Shown one piece after another: positions 23,689 through 32,047 of a stretch of DNA of 35,402 bases (position 1 is the stretch's first letter; each line of letters begins with the position of its first letter). The DNA is taken from the NCBI GenBank assembly GCA_019245115.1, contig JAFARZ010000417.1, positions 1 through 35,402 of the forward strand. The letters are read 5' to 3'. Source of the stretch: Streptosporangiaceae bacterium (GTDB lineage: Bacteria > Actinomycetota > Actinomycetes > Streptosporangiales > Streptosporangiaceae). Under the pieces are notes generated by a model. The model searched no databases, was not told the origin of the DNA, and was given only the letters and a program-made list of their open reading frames with translations. The position numbers were made by a program, and so were the translations under genes.

Positions 23689-24720
23689 GTGATTGATTTC
23701 CGCTATCACCTTGTGTCGATCGTCGCGGTGTTTCTTGCCCTGGCGATCGGCATCGTGCTCGGCTCCACCGAGCTTCAGGGGCCGGTCTATAACGCCCTGC
23801 ACCACGCCAACTCCTCGCTGCAGAGTCAGCTGGGCAACGCGAACAACCAGCGGCAGGCGGCCCAGCAGGAGGCCGACGCCGGCGACGCGTTTGCCCAGGC
23901 CATCGAGACCGACTACCTGCACGGCAAGCTGGCCGGCCAACGGCTCCTGATCATCACCGAGCCGGGCGCGCAGACAGCCGTCGTCAACGGTGTCGGCACG
24001 GCGGCGCGAGACGCGGGTGCCACGGTGACCGGCCAGATCAACCTTCAGACGCGGTTCTTCGATGGCAGCAGCGCCACCGCCGTCGCGCTCAGCCAGATCA
24101 ATACTGTCCTGGCCCAGTCCGATGGAATCCAGCTGGACAGCAGCAGTTCGTCGAGCCCGCAGCAGGGAGCGGCCAAGGTGCTGGCCAGTGAGATCCTGGC
24201 CAAGGCGAGCACCGCGGGCGGCATCCAGTCGGCCAGCACGACCCAGACGGCCAGCGCGCAGACGGCGCTCGGGTCATATGCGCAGGCCAATTTCCTGACC
24301 ACCAACGGACAGCCGGCCACACAGGCTACGCTGGCCGTCATCGTGACTCCGCAGACTGTTCCGGCCGACGGCAGCGTCGATCCGCTCGCCCAGGATCTCG
24401 GCCCCTTCGCCCAGGCGCTGGCCAGCGTGTACACATCGCCGACCGTGGTGGCCGGCTCCGCGGCCGGGTCGGTGCCGGGGAGCCCGATCGCGGAGCTGCG
24501 CAGCACCGGAGTCGCCAGCCAGGTATCCACCGTCGACGACGCGGACACGGTCCGTGGCCAGATGGTGGTGATCCAGGCGCTCGAGATCGCGCTGAACGGC
24601 GGAACCGCGGGCAGTTACGGCGTCAACGCCGGTGACTCGTACCCCAACATCACGCCGAGCGCGTCGGCCAGTCCGTCCGCGTCCGCGTCGTCCGCCCCCA
24701 CGAAGAAGCCGAAGAAATGA
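23689..24720 (+). CDS. steB: SteB/MctB-like membrane protein
   Basis: The protein has 343 residues. The opening MIDFRYHLVSIVAVFLALAI is the family's signature and contains one transmembrane helix (~8-28). A coiled-coil region (NSSLQSQLGNANNQRQAAQQ) and a large extracytoplasmic domain follow, ending in a Ser/Pro/Ala/Lys-rich tail (SASASSAPTKKPKK). The domain is called copper transporter MctB in databases, but next to steA the cell-division partner role is more likely. The GTG start 23689 lies six bases after steA. Its stop overlaps the next ATG by four bases. Confidence 0.88.
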   Translation: MIDFRYHLVSIVAVFLALAIGIVLGSTELQGPVYNALHHANSSLQSQLGNANNQRQAAQQEADAGDAFAQAIETDYLHGKLAGQRLLIITEPGAQTAVVNGVGTAARDAGATVTGQINLQTRFFDGSSATAVALSQINTVLAQSDGIQLDSSSSSSPQQGAAKVLASEILAKASTAGGIQSASTTQTASAQTALGSYAQANFLTTNGQPATQATLAVIVTPQTVPADGSVDPLAQDLGPFAQALASVYTSPTVVAGSAAGSVPGSPIAELRSTGVASQVSTVDDADTVRGQMVVIQALEIALNGGTAGSYGVNAGDSYPNITPSASASPSASASSAPTKKPKK

Positions 24721-25607
24721 ATCGCCTCACCGCCGCCGCGGCCGGAGGCCCAGGCCTATTCAGCGCCGTCATCGGCGGTTTCGCCGCCGCTGGCGCCGCC
24801 CGGACCGCGTACGCGGTGCTGAATCAGCGCCCCCCCGGGGGCGCCAGGCTGTGGTCCCGCACCAACCACCGTGGTGAGCCGGTCACGCTGCTGGAGGGTC
24901 CGGCCGTCGTGGCGGGCGCGATGACCGGCGCGCTGGTCGCCCACCCCGCCATCGCGGTGGCAGGCGCGGGCGCCGCCGCGTTCGGCGCGTACGACGACCT
25001 GGCCGGGTCCGGGGCTCGCCGCGGGTTCCGCGGCCACATCAGCGCGCTGCTGCAAGGAGAGGTGACCACCGGGACGGTCAAGCTCGCCGGCATCGGCGCG
25101 ACCGGCGTGGCCAGCAGCGTCATGATCGGCGGTACACCCGCCGATGTGGTTATCAACGCGGGCCTTGTCGCCGGCGGCGCGAACCTGCTGAATCTCTTCG
25201 ACCTGCGTCCCGGCCGCGCCATCAAGGTGACGGTAGGCTCAGCGGCCCTGGTGACCGCGCTGGGAAGCAAAGACGGCGCGGCCGCCACCGCCGCGACCGC
25301 TGTCCCGCTCGGCGCGGCGCTCGCGCTGCTGCCCGAGGACCTGGCTGAGCGCGCCATGCTCGGCGACTCCGGCGCGAACGCGCTCGGCGCCATGCTCGGC
25401 GCGGCGGCGGGGGCCACCCTGTCGCGCCCCGCGCGCCTGGCGCTGCTGGCCGGCATCGTCGGCCTGACCGCGGCGAGTGAGAAGGTCAGCTTCACCAAGG
25501 TGATCGAGCGAACCCCCGCCCTGCGCTGGCTGGACATGCTCGGCAGGCGCCCAGCCGCCCCGCCCCTGCCCGTGAAGATCCCGGTCCCCGCGACACCTGA
25601 AGATTGA
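24717..25607 (+). CDS. Divergent MraY/WecA-like polyprenyl-phosphate glycosyltransferase homologue
   Basis: The protein has 296 residues and is very hydrophobic, with about nine or ten membrane segments. It keeps remnants of the MraY/WecA (GT4-type phosphosugar transferase) motifs: AYDDLAG (Asp93-Asp94), ANLLNLFDLRPGR (155-167) instead of NAxNLxDGxDG, and MLGDSGANALG (214-224) instead of GDxGSLxLG. Active homologues move a phosphosugar to polyprenyl phosphate. Its place between steB and the flippase gene murJ suggests an envelope-lipid role, but the acceptor and sugar are unknown, and changed motif residues leave activity open. Start ATG overlaps steB (ATGA); the stop overlaps the murJ ATG (TGATG). 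Confidence 0.72.
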   Translation: MNRLTAAAAGGPGLFSAVIGGFAAAGAARTAYAVLNQRPPGGARLWSRTNHRGEPVTLLEGPAVVAGAMTGALVAHPAIAVAGAGAAAFGAYDDLAGSGARRGFRGHISALLQGEVTTGTVKLAGIGATGVASSVMIGGTPADVVINAGLVAGGANLLNLFDLRPGRAIKVTVGSAALVTALGSKDGAAATAATAVPLGAALALLPEDLAERAMLGDSGANALGAMLGAAAGATLSRPARLALLAGIVGLTAASEKVSFTKVIERTPALRWLDMLGRRPAAPPLPVKIPVPATPED

Positions 25608-27256
25608 TGCTCTGTTTCCCCGGGGGGACGACCCCCCGGGATCCCCCCGCTTCCGGGGGGACCCATCCCCCCGGTCCCCCCTTGGGGGGGATCGGCCGGG
25701 CCGCACTGCTTATTGGTGCTATCACAATGCTGGCCCGGGCGATCGGGTTCGGGCGGCAGCTCGTGTTCGCGCACACGGTACGTGCCTCCTGCCTGGGCAC
25801 CGCGTACACCACGGCCAACATGGTGCCGAACATCATCTACGACATTGTGCTGGGCGGTGCCCTCACCGCCGTTGTGGTACCGGTCCTGGCCGGTGACTCT
25901 GACAGTGAACGGAGCCGGCAGACCTCCTCGGCGTTGCTGACCTGGACGGTGCTGCTGCTCGCCCCGGTCAGCGTCGTCGTGGCGGCCATCGCCAACCCGC
26001 TCGTCTCGGTGCTGCTCGGCGACGCGCCCGGCTGCCCGCGCGCGAGCATGGTGACGGTCGGCGGACGCATGCTCATGGTCTTCGCACCGCAGATCCTGCT
26101 GTACGGAGTGGCCGTCGTCCTATACGGGATCCTCCAGTCGCACCGTCGCTTCGCCGCACCCGCCCTGGCGCCGGTGGTGTCCAGCCTGGTGGTCATCGGC
26201 ACCTACCTCTGGTTCGGGGGCGTGAGCGGCACGAAGCTGACGACCACCGCCTGGCCCATCCTCGCGATCGGCACCACCGCGGGCGTGGCCGCCCTGGTCA
26301 TGACGCCACTCGTGCCGTCCGGGAAGCTCCGGCTCCGGCTACGTCCCGCCTTGCGGTTCCCTGACGGCGTCGCCGGCCGGGTACGATCCCTGGCCGCGGC
26401 CGGAATCGCGACGCTGATCGCGCAGGACGCGTCGACCGGGGTGGTGATCGTGCTCGCGAACTCGCGCGGCGGTGGCGGCGCGCTGGTGCTGTACAGCTAC
26501 GCCTGGGCGGTGTTCTTCCTGCCGTACGCGGTGCTGGCCGTCCCGATCGCGACCAGCGCGTTCCCTGACCTTTCCGCCCGCGCCGCCGTTGCGGACACCG
26601 CGGGCTTCGACAGCACCACCGCCGCCTCGGCCCGCGCGGTGATCGTCGCCTCCTGGCTGGGCGCGGCCGTCCTGGCCGGAGTCTGCCTGCCGCTGGCCCG
26701 CGTCTTCGAGTCCCACGACGCGGCGGACGCCAGGCAGCTCGCGATCGCGTTCGCGCTGTTCGCTCCCGGCCTGGTCGGCTACGGACTGATCGCCGGCCTG
26801 TCCCGTGTGCTGTACGCCTATGGCCGCAACCGGCCGGCGGCGTTCGCGGTCTGCGTCGGCTGGCTGCTGGTCATCGTCGCCGACCTGCTGATCGTGCCCT
26901 TCGTGCCGCGCTCCTGGGTGGTCCCCGCCCTCGGCGCTGGAACGACCATCGGCCTCACCGTGGCGGGCGTGATGCTCCTGGTGCTGGTCGGCCGCGCTCG
27001 CGGCGGCGCCGCGCTGCGCGGGTGCCTCCGGGCCGCGGTGGCCGGCTTGATCGCTGCCCTGGCCGGGGGCGCCGTCGGCTGGGGGGTGTCGGTGGGCATC
27101 CATGCGTCCGCGTTCGGACCCAGCGTCGGCGTCACCATACTGGCCAGTGCCGCCGTCCTGGCCGTGTTCGCGGGCGTGGCCGTGCTTCTCGGCGCGGCCG
27201 GCGTCGTTGACGGCGGGGATCTGCGCACGCTCCTGCGGCGGGTGGTCAGAGCATGA
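25607..27256 (+). CDS. murJ: MurJ/MviN-family lipid II flippase homologue
   Basis: The protein has 549 residues and about 14 transmembrane helices. It is a member of the MOP/MVF superfamily, flipping lipid-linked precursors across the membrane. Typical text is ARAIGFGRQLVFAHTVRAS, AYTTANMVPNIIYDIVLGGAL, SYAWAVFFLPYAVLAVPIAT and ALFAPGLVGYGLIAGLSRVLYA. The N-terminal ~27 residues (PGGTTPRDPPASGGTHPPGP...) are encoded by a G6/C6 element and are not family sequence; a shorter real start is possible at ATG ~25728 (ITMLARAIG). ATG 25607 overlaps the preceding stop by one base; TTG 25604 is an alternative. The 3' end overlaps the glycosyltransferase (ATGA). Confidence 0.9.
   Translation: MLCFPGGTTPRDPPASGGTHPPGPPLGGIGRAALLIGAITMLARAIGFGRQLVFAHTVRASCLGTAYTTANMVPNIIYDIVLGGALTAVVVPVLAGDSDSERSRQTSSALLTWTVLLLAPVSVVVAAIANPLVSVLLGDAPGCPRASMVTVGGRMLMVFAPQILLYGVAVVLYGILQSHRRFAAPALAPVVSSLVVIGTYLWFGGVSGTKLTTTAWPILAIGTTAGVAALVMTPLVPSGKLRLRLRPALRFPDGVAGRVRSLAAAGIATLIAQDASTGVVIVLANSRGGGGALVLYSYAWAVFFLPYAVLAVPIATSAFPDLSARAAVADTAGFDSTTAASARAVIVASWLGAAVLAGVCLPLARVFESHDAADARQLAIAFALFAPGLVGYGLIAGLSRVLYAYGRNRPAAFAVCVGWLLVIVADLLIVPFVPRSWVVPALGAGTTIGLTVAGVMLLVLVGRARGGAALRGCLRAAVAGLIAALAGGAVGWGVSVGIHASAFGPSVGVTILASAAVLAVFAGVAVLLGAAGVVDGGDLRTLLRRVVRA
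25617..25690 (+). repeat. Compound G6/C6 hairpin element at the murJ N terminus
   Basis: Alternating runs GGGGGG-ACGA-CCCCCC, CCCCCC, GGGGGG-ACCCAT-CCCCCC, CCCCCC and GGGGGGG span 74 bases. At least two perfect hairpins can form. It is the largest copy of the family in this window and is read in frame as a Pro/Gly-rich extension before the first membrane helix. Confidence 0.85.
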
Positions 27257-28335
27257 GGATCGCGTTCGTGCTGGGCACCAGCGGCGGCGGCACCGGCCGG
27301 CATGTCCGCATGCTGGCCGCGGGCTGCTCGGCGAAGGGGGTCGGCGTGTGCGTGTTCGGCCCTGCTCAGACCGAGCGTGACTTCCGGTTCGGCGAGACGG
27401 TGATGTTTGTCCCGGTCGAGATCGCCGCCCGGCCCCGTCCGGCCCGGGACGTGCTCGCGATCGCCAGGCTGCGCCGGCTGCTGCGGTCGGCTTCCGCCGA
27501 TGCGGTACACGCGCACGGCCTGCGAGCCGGCGCGCTCACGGCGATAGCGCTTGCCGCGATCCGCCATCGGCCACCGCTGATCGTGACAGTGCATAACGCG
27601 CCCGCCGCTGGGGGAGTGGTCGGTGCCGTTTACCGCATACTCGAGCTGACTGTGGCACGACGGGCCGATTCGGTCCTGTGCGTGTCAGCCGACCTGGAAG
27701 AACGCATGCGCGCCGCCGGCGCCCGCCGGGTCGGTCGCGCGGTAGTACCTCCCTCCGCAATTGCGCCGGACGTTTCCGCGGAGACGTCGCCCCCCGATCA
27801 TCCCCTGGTTCTCGCGGTGGGGCGGCTCGCCACCCAGAAGGGGTTCGGGGTCCTGCTCGAGGCGGCCGGCCTGTGGCGGGACCTGCGACCCGAGCCTCAT
27901 CTGATGATCGTGGGCCAGGGACCGCTGGAAGCCGGACTGAAGGCCCAGGCCGCATCCCTTGGCGTCGACGCCGAGTTCGCCGGCCACCGCTCAGATGTCC
28001 CGGCCCTGCTGGCCGCCGCCGATGTCTTCGTGCTGCCGAGCTTGTGGGAAGGCCAGGCGCTCATCCTCCAGGAAGCGCTGCGCGCGGGCGCGCCGATCGT
28101 AGCTACCCGTACCGGCGGTAACCCCGCCCTGACCGGCGAAGACGCCGCCGTTCTCGTACCCCCCGGCGACGCCCCCCTGCTGTCCGACGCCGTTCGTGAG
28201 GTCCTCACCGATCAGGCCCTGGCACACCGCCTGCGCAAAGCCGCGCTCGATCGCGCCCGCACCCTCCCCGGCGAAGAAGACGCGATCTCCGCCGCGCTGA
28301 CCGAATACCGCCGCCATCTCGCCCATGACACCTGA
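27253..28335 (+). CDS. GT4-family glycosyltransferase (GT-B fold)
   Basis: The protein has 360 residues. The N-terminal domain opens MRIAFVLGTSGGGTGRHVRM, with the acceptor loop rich in glycine, and has VHAHGLRAGALTA. The C-terminal donor domain has LAVGRLATQKGFGVLLEAA, MIVGQGPLEAGLKAQA and the E-x7-E motif region LPSLWEGQALILQEALRAGAPIVAT. It adds a sugar from an activated donor to an unknown acceptor. The coupling to murJ and the MraY-like gene suggests an envelope glycolipid or polysaccharide. The ATG overlaps the murJ stop by four bases, and this is the last gene of the steA operon. Confidence 0.9.
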   Translation: MRIAFVLGTSGGGTGRHVRMLAAGCSAKGVGVCVFGPAQTERDFRFGETVMFVPVEIAARPRPARDVLAIARLRRLLRSASADAVHAHGLRAGALTAIALAAIRHRPPLIVTVHNAPAAGGVVGAVYRILELTVARRADSVLCVSADLEERMRAAGARRVGRAVVPPSAIAPDVSAETSPPDHPLVLAVGRLATQKGFGVLLEAAGLWRDLRPEPHLMIVGQGPLEAGLKAQAASLGVDAEFAGHRSDVPALLAAADVFVLPSLWEGQALILQEALRAGAPIVATRTGGNPALTGEDAAVLVPPGDAPLLSDAVREVLTDQALAHRLRKAALDRARTLPGEEDAISAALTEYRRHLAHDT

Positions 28336-28862
28336 TTAGATCGGGTACTCACGTGGTCCTTTGATGTGCTGTCTGCCGGATGGCGTTGTCCACTGGTGCA
28401 GGCCTCCCGGGAGCTGCTCGACGGCCCATCCCTTGGCTTGGGGCCTGCCGCTGATTGCTCTCCCAATGGTCCTTCACCTCCTTTCGGAGGTTAAGCTCCC
28501 CGTTTAGCTTTCTCGAATTCTAGCACGCTTAATGCCGCTCTGACTGCGGTAACTACTTACCTGGCCGCCACCCTTTTCTTACCGTCAAACCAGGCGAAAA
28601 CTGGACAGGCTCGCGTACCTCTGGTTCGTTGCCCGGTGACAGGAAGCCCGTTGGCGTGAGTCCGAACGTCACCGGATGATCTCGTAGACGACCGAGACCA
28701 TTCGGGTCCCGATTGATTCCGCTCCTGCCCGTATCGTGGCTAATCAAGGGATTACAAGGATTTGTGAGGAACGTACGCTTTCACCTGACTTGCGACGACG
28801 GCGATGTGAGTATTGGATAGGGGCCTTCAGAGTCCGGGCCCACGATTGGATGGACTAGGCAC
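28336..28862. other. Intergenic region, less GC-rich, with one structured element
   Basis: About 527 bases separate the glycosyltransferase and the DUF5753 gene. The composition is visibly less GC-rich than its neighbours. It holds a strong hairpin-covered Shine-Dalgarno on the minus strand (28476-28491) and a -10-like TAGAAT on that strand (28522-28517). A weak plus-strand promoter candidate (TTGCGA ... TTGGAT, ~28790-28818) precedes the DUF5753 gene. No convincing protein gene is present; a minus-strand 84-codon frame from TTG 28466 is discussed as a finding. Confidence 0.5.
28476..28491 (-). promoter_or_regulatory. Hairpin sequestering a Shine-Dalgarno sequence
   Basis: On the minus strand ACCTCC-GAAA-GGAGGT folds as a perfect six-pair stem with a GNRA tetraloop. 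The right arm plus the following bases (AGGAGGTGA) is an ideal ribosome-binding site, ten bases before a TTG (28466). The arrangement would keep the site closed unless opened. Confidence 0.45.
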
Positions 28863-29978
28863 ATGCCGGACTATTACCAGGCACCTGTTCTAGAAGGCTT
28901 TATTGCTGACCTTAAGGAAGCTTGGCGAATGGCGGGGCGGCCCAGCTATGCTGAGCTGGGCCGATTGTCGAGACACCTACGAGGACAGGTCCAGCCGTCC
29001 GGGCTGCAGGTGGAGCCACTAGCAGCGTCCACGGCTCACGAGATCCTCACTGGGCGGCGGAGCGGGCCGCCGCGATGGCGGTGGATTGCGTCATTCGTCA
29101 CGGTGCTGCGAGCGGCCGCGGCCAGAAGTGGCGTCAACCCGGACAGCATAGGCACTTTGGAGGAGTGGAAGGCAAAGCATGAGGCTGTCTGCGGCGCTCA
29201 TCGTGCCGCGCGGCAGCTGGCGCATACCGGCCCGGATACCAACTCGATGCTCTGCAATGTTGCCCCCGAGCTAAATGTGAGCAGTGTTTCGCAACAGCCC
29301 ATGATCGGCATTGCGGATGAGGATCAGGAGAACCTCAAGCGGGCCGCGATCCTGGATCTGATCAACCCGGTGGGAGGCGAGTGGTGGGGTGATTACCACG
29401 ACGTAGTGCCTGCATGGTTCACGACCCGTCTGCGCCTGGAGGCAGCCGCGAGCCTGATACGAACGTACGAAAGCGGGACAGTGCCGGGCCTGTTGCAGAC
29501 CAGGGAATACGCCAGCGCCATCATGCGACTGAGCCTGGATCGTGCATCAGCGAATACTCGCCGGCGCCGCGTCGACGTTCGCATGCGGCGACAGAAGATC
29601 CTGAGGTGGCCGAATCAGGTAAAGCTGTGGGCCATCATCGACGAAGCGGTGTTGCGGCGCAGGATCGGTGATGACGGGACGATGCGTCGTCAGATCGAGC
29701 ACCTTATCGCGATGGCCGAGTATCCCAACATCAGTATCCAGGTACTACCACAAGACTCCAGTATGCGCGCCGCCTCCGCTGGTCCCATCAGTATGATCCG
29801 GCTCCCCGGCCGTCACTTTCCCGACGTCGTTTACCTGGAGCAACTCACCAGTGCGCTCTACCTCTTCAAGCCTGATGATGTCCAGCACTACAGTAGGGTC
29901 CTGGACAGCCTGGCGATTGAAGCCACGAGCCCGTCGAGTACGCCTGCCCTGCTACGCGAAATCCTGGATCGGGATTGA
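28863..29978 (+). CDS. DUF5753-domain transcriptional regulator (Scr1-like)
   Basis: The protein has 371 residues. The N-terminal third (AWRMAGRPSYAELGRLSRHLR, then STAHEILTGRRSGPPRWRWIASFVTVLRA) is a cryptic helix-turn-helix of the kind common in actinobacteria. The C-terminal DUF5753 domain runs from about residue 170: DYHDVVPAWFTTRLRLEAAASLIRTYESGTVPGLLQTREYA, then WAIIDEAVLRRRIGD and IQVLPQD, and YLEQLTSALYL. Such regulators sit beside small partner genes. Here the partner is a DUF574 methyltransferase starting 14 bases later. The start ATG 28863 has only a weak ribosome-binding site. Confidence 0.87.
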   Translation: MPDYYQAPVLEGFIADLKEAWRMAGRPSYAELGRLSRHLRGQVQPSGLQVEPLAASTAHEILTGRRSGPPRWRWIASFVTVLRAAAARSGVNPDSIGTLEEWKAKHEAVCGAHRAARQLAHTGPDTNSMLCNVAPELNVSSVSQQPMIGIADEDQENLKRAAILDLINPVGGEWWGDYHDVVPAWFTTRLRLEAAASLIRTYESGTVPGLLQTREYASAIMRLSLDRASANTRRRRVDVRMRRQKILRWPNQVKLWAIIDEAVLRRRIGDDGTMRRQIEHLIAMAEYPNISIQVLPQDSSMRAASAGPISMIRLPGRHFPDVVYLEQLTSALYLFKPDDVQHYSRVLDSLAIEATSPSSTPALLREILDRD

Positions 29979-29992
29979 ATCGGGAGGCCTCT

Positions 29993-30835
29993 GTGAGCAG
30001 TGACGATTCGTCGTTCTCGTGGCAGGACGCCGAGAAAGACCTGGTCCCCGGCGTGGACACCTCGGTGCCCGTATCCGCGCGGATCTTGAATTACTGGCTG
30101 GGCGGCAAGGACTACTACCCAGTCGACAAAGCGGCCGGTGACCAGTACGCGCAGCTATTTCCCGGCATTTTTGTAAGTGCACGTGCGTCCCACTACTTTC
30201 TCGCCCGCGTCGTTCGCTTCCTCGCCGGTGACGTGGGGGTCCGGCAGTTCCTGGATATCGGCACCGGCCTGCCCAGCCACGACAACACGCACGAGATCGC
30301 TCAGCGGGTCGCGCCCGAGTCGCGCGTCGTATACGTCGACAACGACCCATTGGTACTCGCGCACGCCCGTGCGCTGCTCACCAGCAAGTCCACGGGAGGC
30401 ACCGATTACATCGACGCCGACCTGAACGATCCGGATGAGATCATCCGCATCGCCCGCGAGAAACTGGACTTCTGCCAGCCCGTCGCCATCATGCTGATGG
30501 GCACCCTCGGGCATATCGGTAATCCCGCCGAGGACGACGACGGGGTGGCCCGGTCGATCGTCGACCGGCTCAAGGAGGCCCTGCCGTCCTGCGGCTACCT
30601 AGCCATCCGCGGTGCCCTCGAAGACCCCGAGTTCAGCGCGGCGCAGGAGGTGTACAACCAGACCGGCGCTGCCCCGTACCATCTCCGGCGTGCAGATCAG
30701 ATCATCCGATTCTTCGACGGCCTGGAACTCGTGGAACCAGGGGTCGTGCCGATCCCCGAGTGGCGGCCCGACCACAGCCCCTTCGGCAACGGCACCGAGG
30801 TGCCGGTTCTGGGCGGCGTCGGCAGGAAGCCATAG
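29993..30835 (+). CDS. DUF574-family SAM-dependent methyltransferase
   Basis: The protein has 280 residues from GTG 29993, which follows GGGAGG at five bases; the frame is open from TTG 29975. The family opening VPGVDTSVPVSARILNYWLGGKDYYPVDK is clear, as are FLDIGTGLPSHDNTHEIAQ (SAM loop) and RVVYVDNDPLVLAHARALL. DUF574 proteins are very numerous in actinobacteria and mostly paired with XRE/DUF5753 regulators; their substrates are unknown. The end is only four bases from the convergent glycerate kinase, with no terminator visible in the gap. Confidence 0.9.
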   Translation: MSSDDSSFSWQDAEKDLVPGVDTSVPVSARILNYWLGGKDYYPVDKAAGDQYAQLFPGIFVSARASHYFLARVVRFLAGDVGVRQFLDIGTGLPSHDNTHEIAQRVAPESRVVYVDNDPLVLAHARALLTSKSTGGTDYIDADLNDPDEIIRIAREKLDFCQPVAIMLMGTLGHIGNPAEDDDGVARSIVDRLKEALPSCGYLAIRGALEDPEFSAAQEVYNQTGAAPYHLRRADQIIRFFDGLELVEPGVVPIPEWRPDHSPFGNGTEVPVLGGVGRKP

Positions 30836-30839
30836 CGTC

Positions 30840-31988
30840 CTAGCTGGCCGGCAGCCAGTCGCGTGCCACCTGCTCGGACAAGGATTCCACCAGCCGCCCC
30901 GCGTCGGCGACGCAACGGTCCAGGTCGGGCTCGATGTCGGTGAGAGCGTAAGCCTTGGTGAGCCCCGCTTCACGGACCTGGTCGGCGGTCAGCGCATTCT
31001 GCCCGGTGACCGCGATCACCGGGATCCCGCCCGTCTCCCCTTCTCCCTTCACTGCCGCCGCGGTCGCCCTGGCCACGCCAGCCGGTGCCTTCCCGTGCAG
31101 CGTCTGCGCGTCCAGGGTGCCTTCGCCGGTGATGACCAGCGTGGCGCCGTCCAGGACGGCGGGAAACGACACCAGGTCCAGCATCAGGTCTATGCCGGAC
31201 TGTACGGTCGCGCGAAGGAAGGCCAGCGCGGCGAAGCCCAGCCCGCCCGCGGCGCCCGCGCCGGGGGCGTCGCGGTGCGTCGTGCCGAGAGCCTGCTCCA
31301 CGGCGTCCGCCCAGTGGGTGAGGCCTTCTTCCAGGAACACGACGTCTTCGGGGCTGGCGCCTTTCTGTGGCGCGTAGACCGCGGCCGCGCCCTTCTCGCC
31401 AAGCAGCGGGTTGTTCACGTCGCTGGCCACGATGAACTCGACGCCGGACAGATCGCGCATCTTGCGCAGATCGAGCTGATGCAGCCGTGCCAGCGCGGCG
31501 CCGCCCGGCGGAAGCTCGGCGTCGGCCTCGTCGACGAGCTTGGCGCCGAACGCGCGGACCATGCCTGAACCGCCGTCGGTCGTCGCCACGCCGCCGAGGC
31601 CGAGCACGATCCGCTTGGCCCGCATCCTGGCCGCGGCGAGAATGAGCTCGCCGACACCCCGGCTGCTGGCGGTGAGCGGCGCCAATGCGCCGCCGGGTAG
31701 CCGGCTCAGCCCGCAGGCCTGTGCCGCCTCGATGACCGCCGTGCCGTCGCTGAACGCGAACGCCGCGGTCACCGGCCTGCCGGTCGGCCCGCGGACGCCG
31801 ATCTCGATCTTGCGGTAACCCGCCGCCTCGGCGGCATCAACGGTGCCGTCACCGCCATCCGCTATCGGTACCTGGATGGTTTCCGTGCCCGGGCGCGCCC
31901 GCTTCAGTCCGGCAGCCACGTGAGCGGCGACCTGGGGGGCGGTGAGCGTCCCCTTGAACTTGTCCGGGGCGATCACCACTTGGCTCAT
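30840..31988 (-). CDS. Glycerate kinase (GarK/GlxK type)
   Basis: The protein has 382 residues. The family opening VVIAPDKFKGTLTAPQVA is followed by VPIADGGDGTVDA (33-50) and ELILAAARMRAKRIVLGLGGVATTDGGSGM. The C-terminal part has LVITGEGTLDAQTLHGKAP and IPVIAVTGQNAL. It phosphorylates glycerate from glyoxylate, the end of ureide (allantoin) breakdown, which fits the allantoinase and allantoicase genes nearby. The start ATG 31988 lies within one copy of a ~64-bp direct repeat also found at the end of the allantoicase gene, suggesting that glycerate kinase once followed allantoicase directly. Confidence 0.92.
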   Translation of the reverse strand: MSQVVIAPDKFKGTLTAPQVAAHVAAGLKRARPGTETIQVPIADGGDGTVDAAEAAGYRKIEIGVRGPTGRPVTAAFAFSDGTAVIEAAQACGLSRLPGGALAPLTASSRGVGELILAAARMRAKRIVLGLGGVATTDGGSGMVRAFGAKLVDEADAELPPGGAALARLHQLDLRKMRDLSGVEFIVASDVNNPLLGEKGAAAVYAPQKGASPEDVVFLEEGLTHWADAVEQALGTTHRDAPGAGAAGGLGFAALAFLRATVQSGIDLMLDLVSFPAVLDGATLVITGEGTLDAQTLHGKAPAGVARATAAAVKGEGETGGIPVIAVTGQNALTADQVREAGLTKAYALTDIEPDLDRCVADAGRLVESLSEQVARDWLPAS

Positions 31989-32047
31989 ACGGCAATTCGA
32001 TCATGCCGGTCAGGCGGTTTGCTGCCATTTCCCGGTCAACGCGGTGA
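31983..32047. repeat. Direct repeat, left copy (allantoicase tail + glycerate kinase start)
   Basis: GCTCATACGGCA (31983-31994) and the 41-base stretch 32007-32047 match 33717-33728 and 33740-33780 (12/12 and 39/41 bases), with about 11 unlike bases between. On the minus strand it encodes the ghost tail FTALTGKWQQTA-stop, almost identical to the allantoicase C terminus, then 21 bases to the glycerate kinase ATG. The LysR stop codon also falls inside it. Confidence 0.85.

Noticed and set aside
24827..24845. C7G5 palindrome in the MraY-like gene as another G6/C6 element
   Set aside because: It lacks the conserved GGGGGGAC core and spacer, and fits an ordinary Pro-Gly codon run.
28553..28747. 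64-codon minus-strand frame in the intergenic region
   Set aside because: It has only a TTG start without ribosome-binding site and no recognisable family; I do not support it as a gene.
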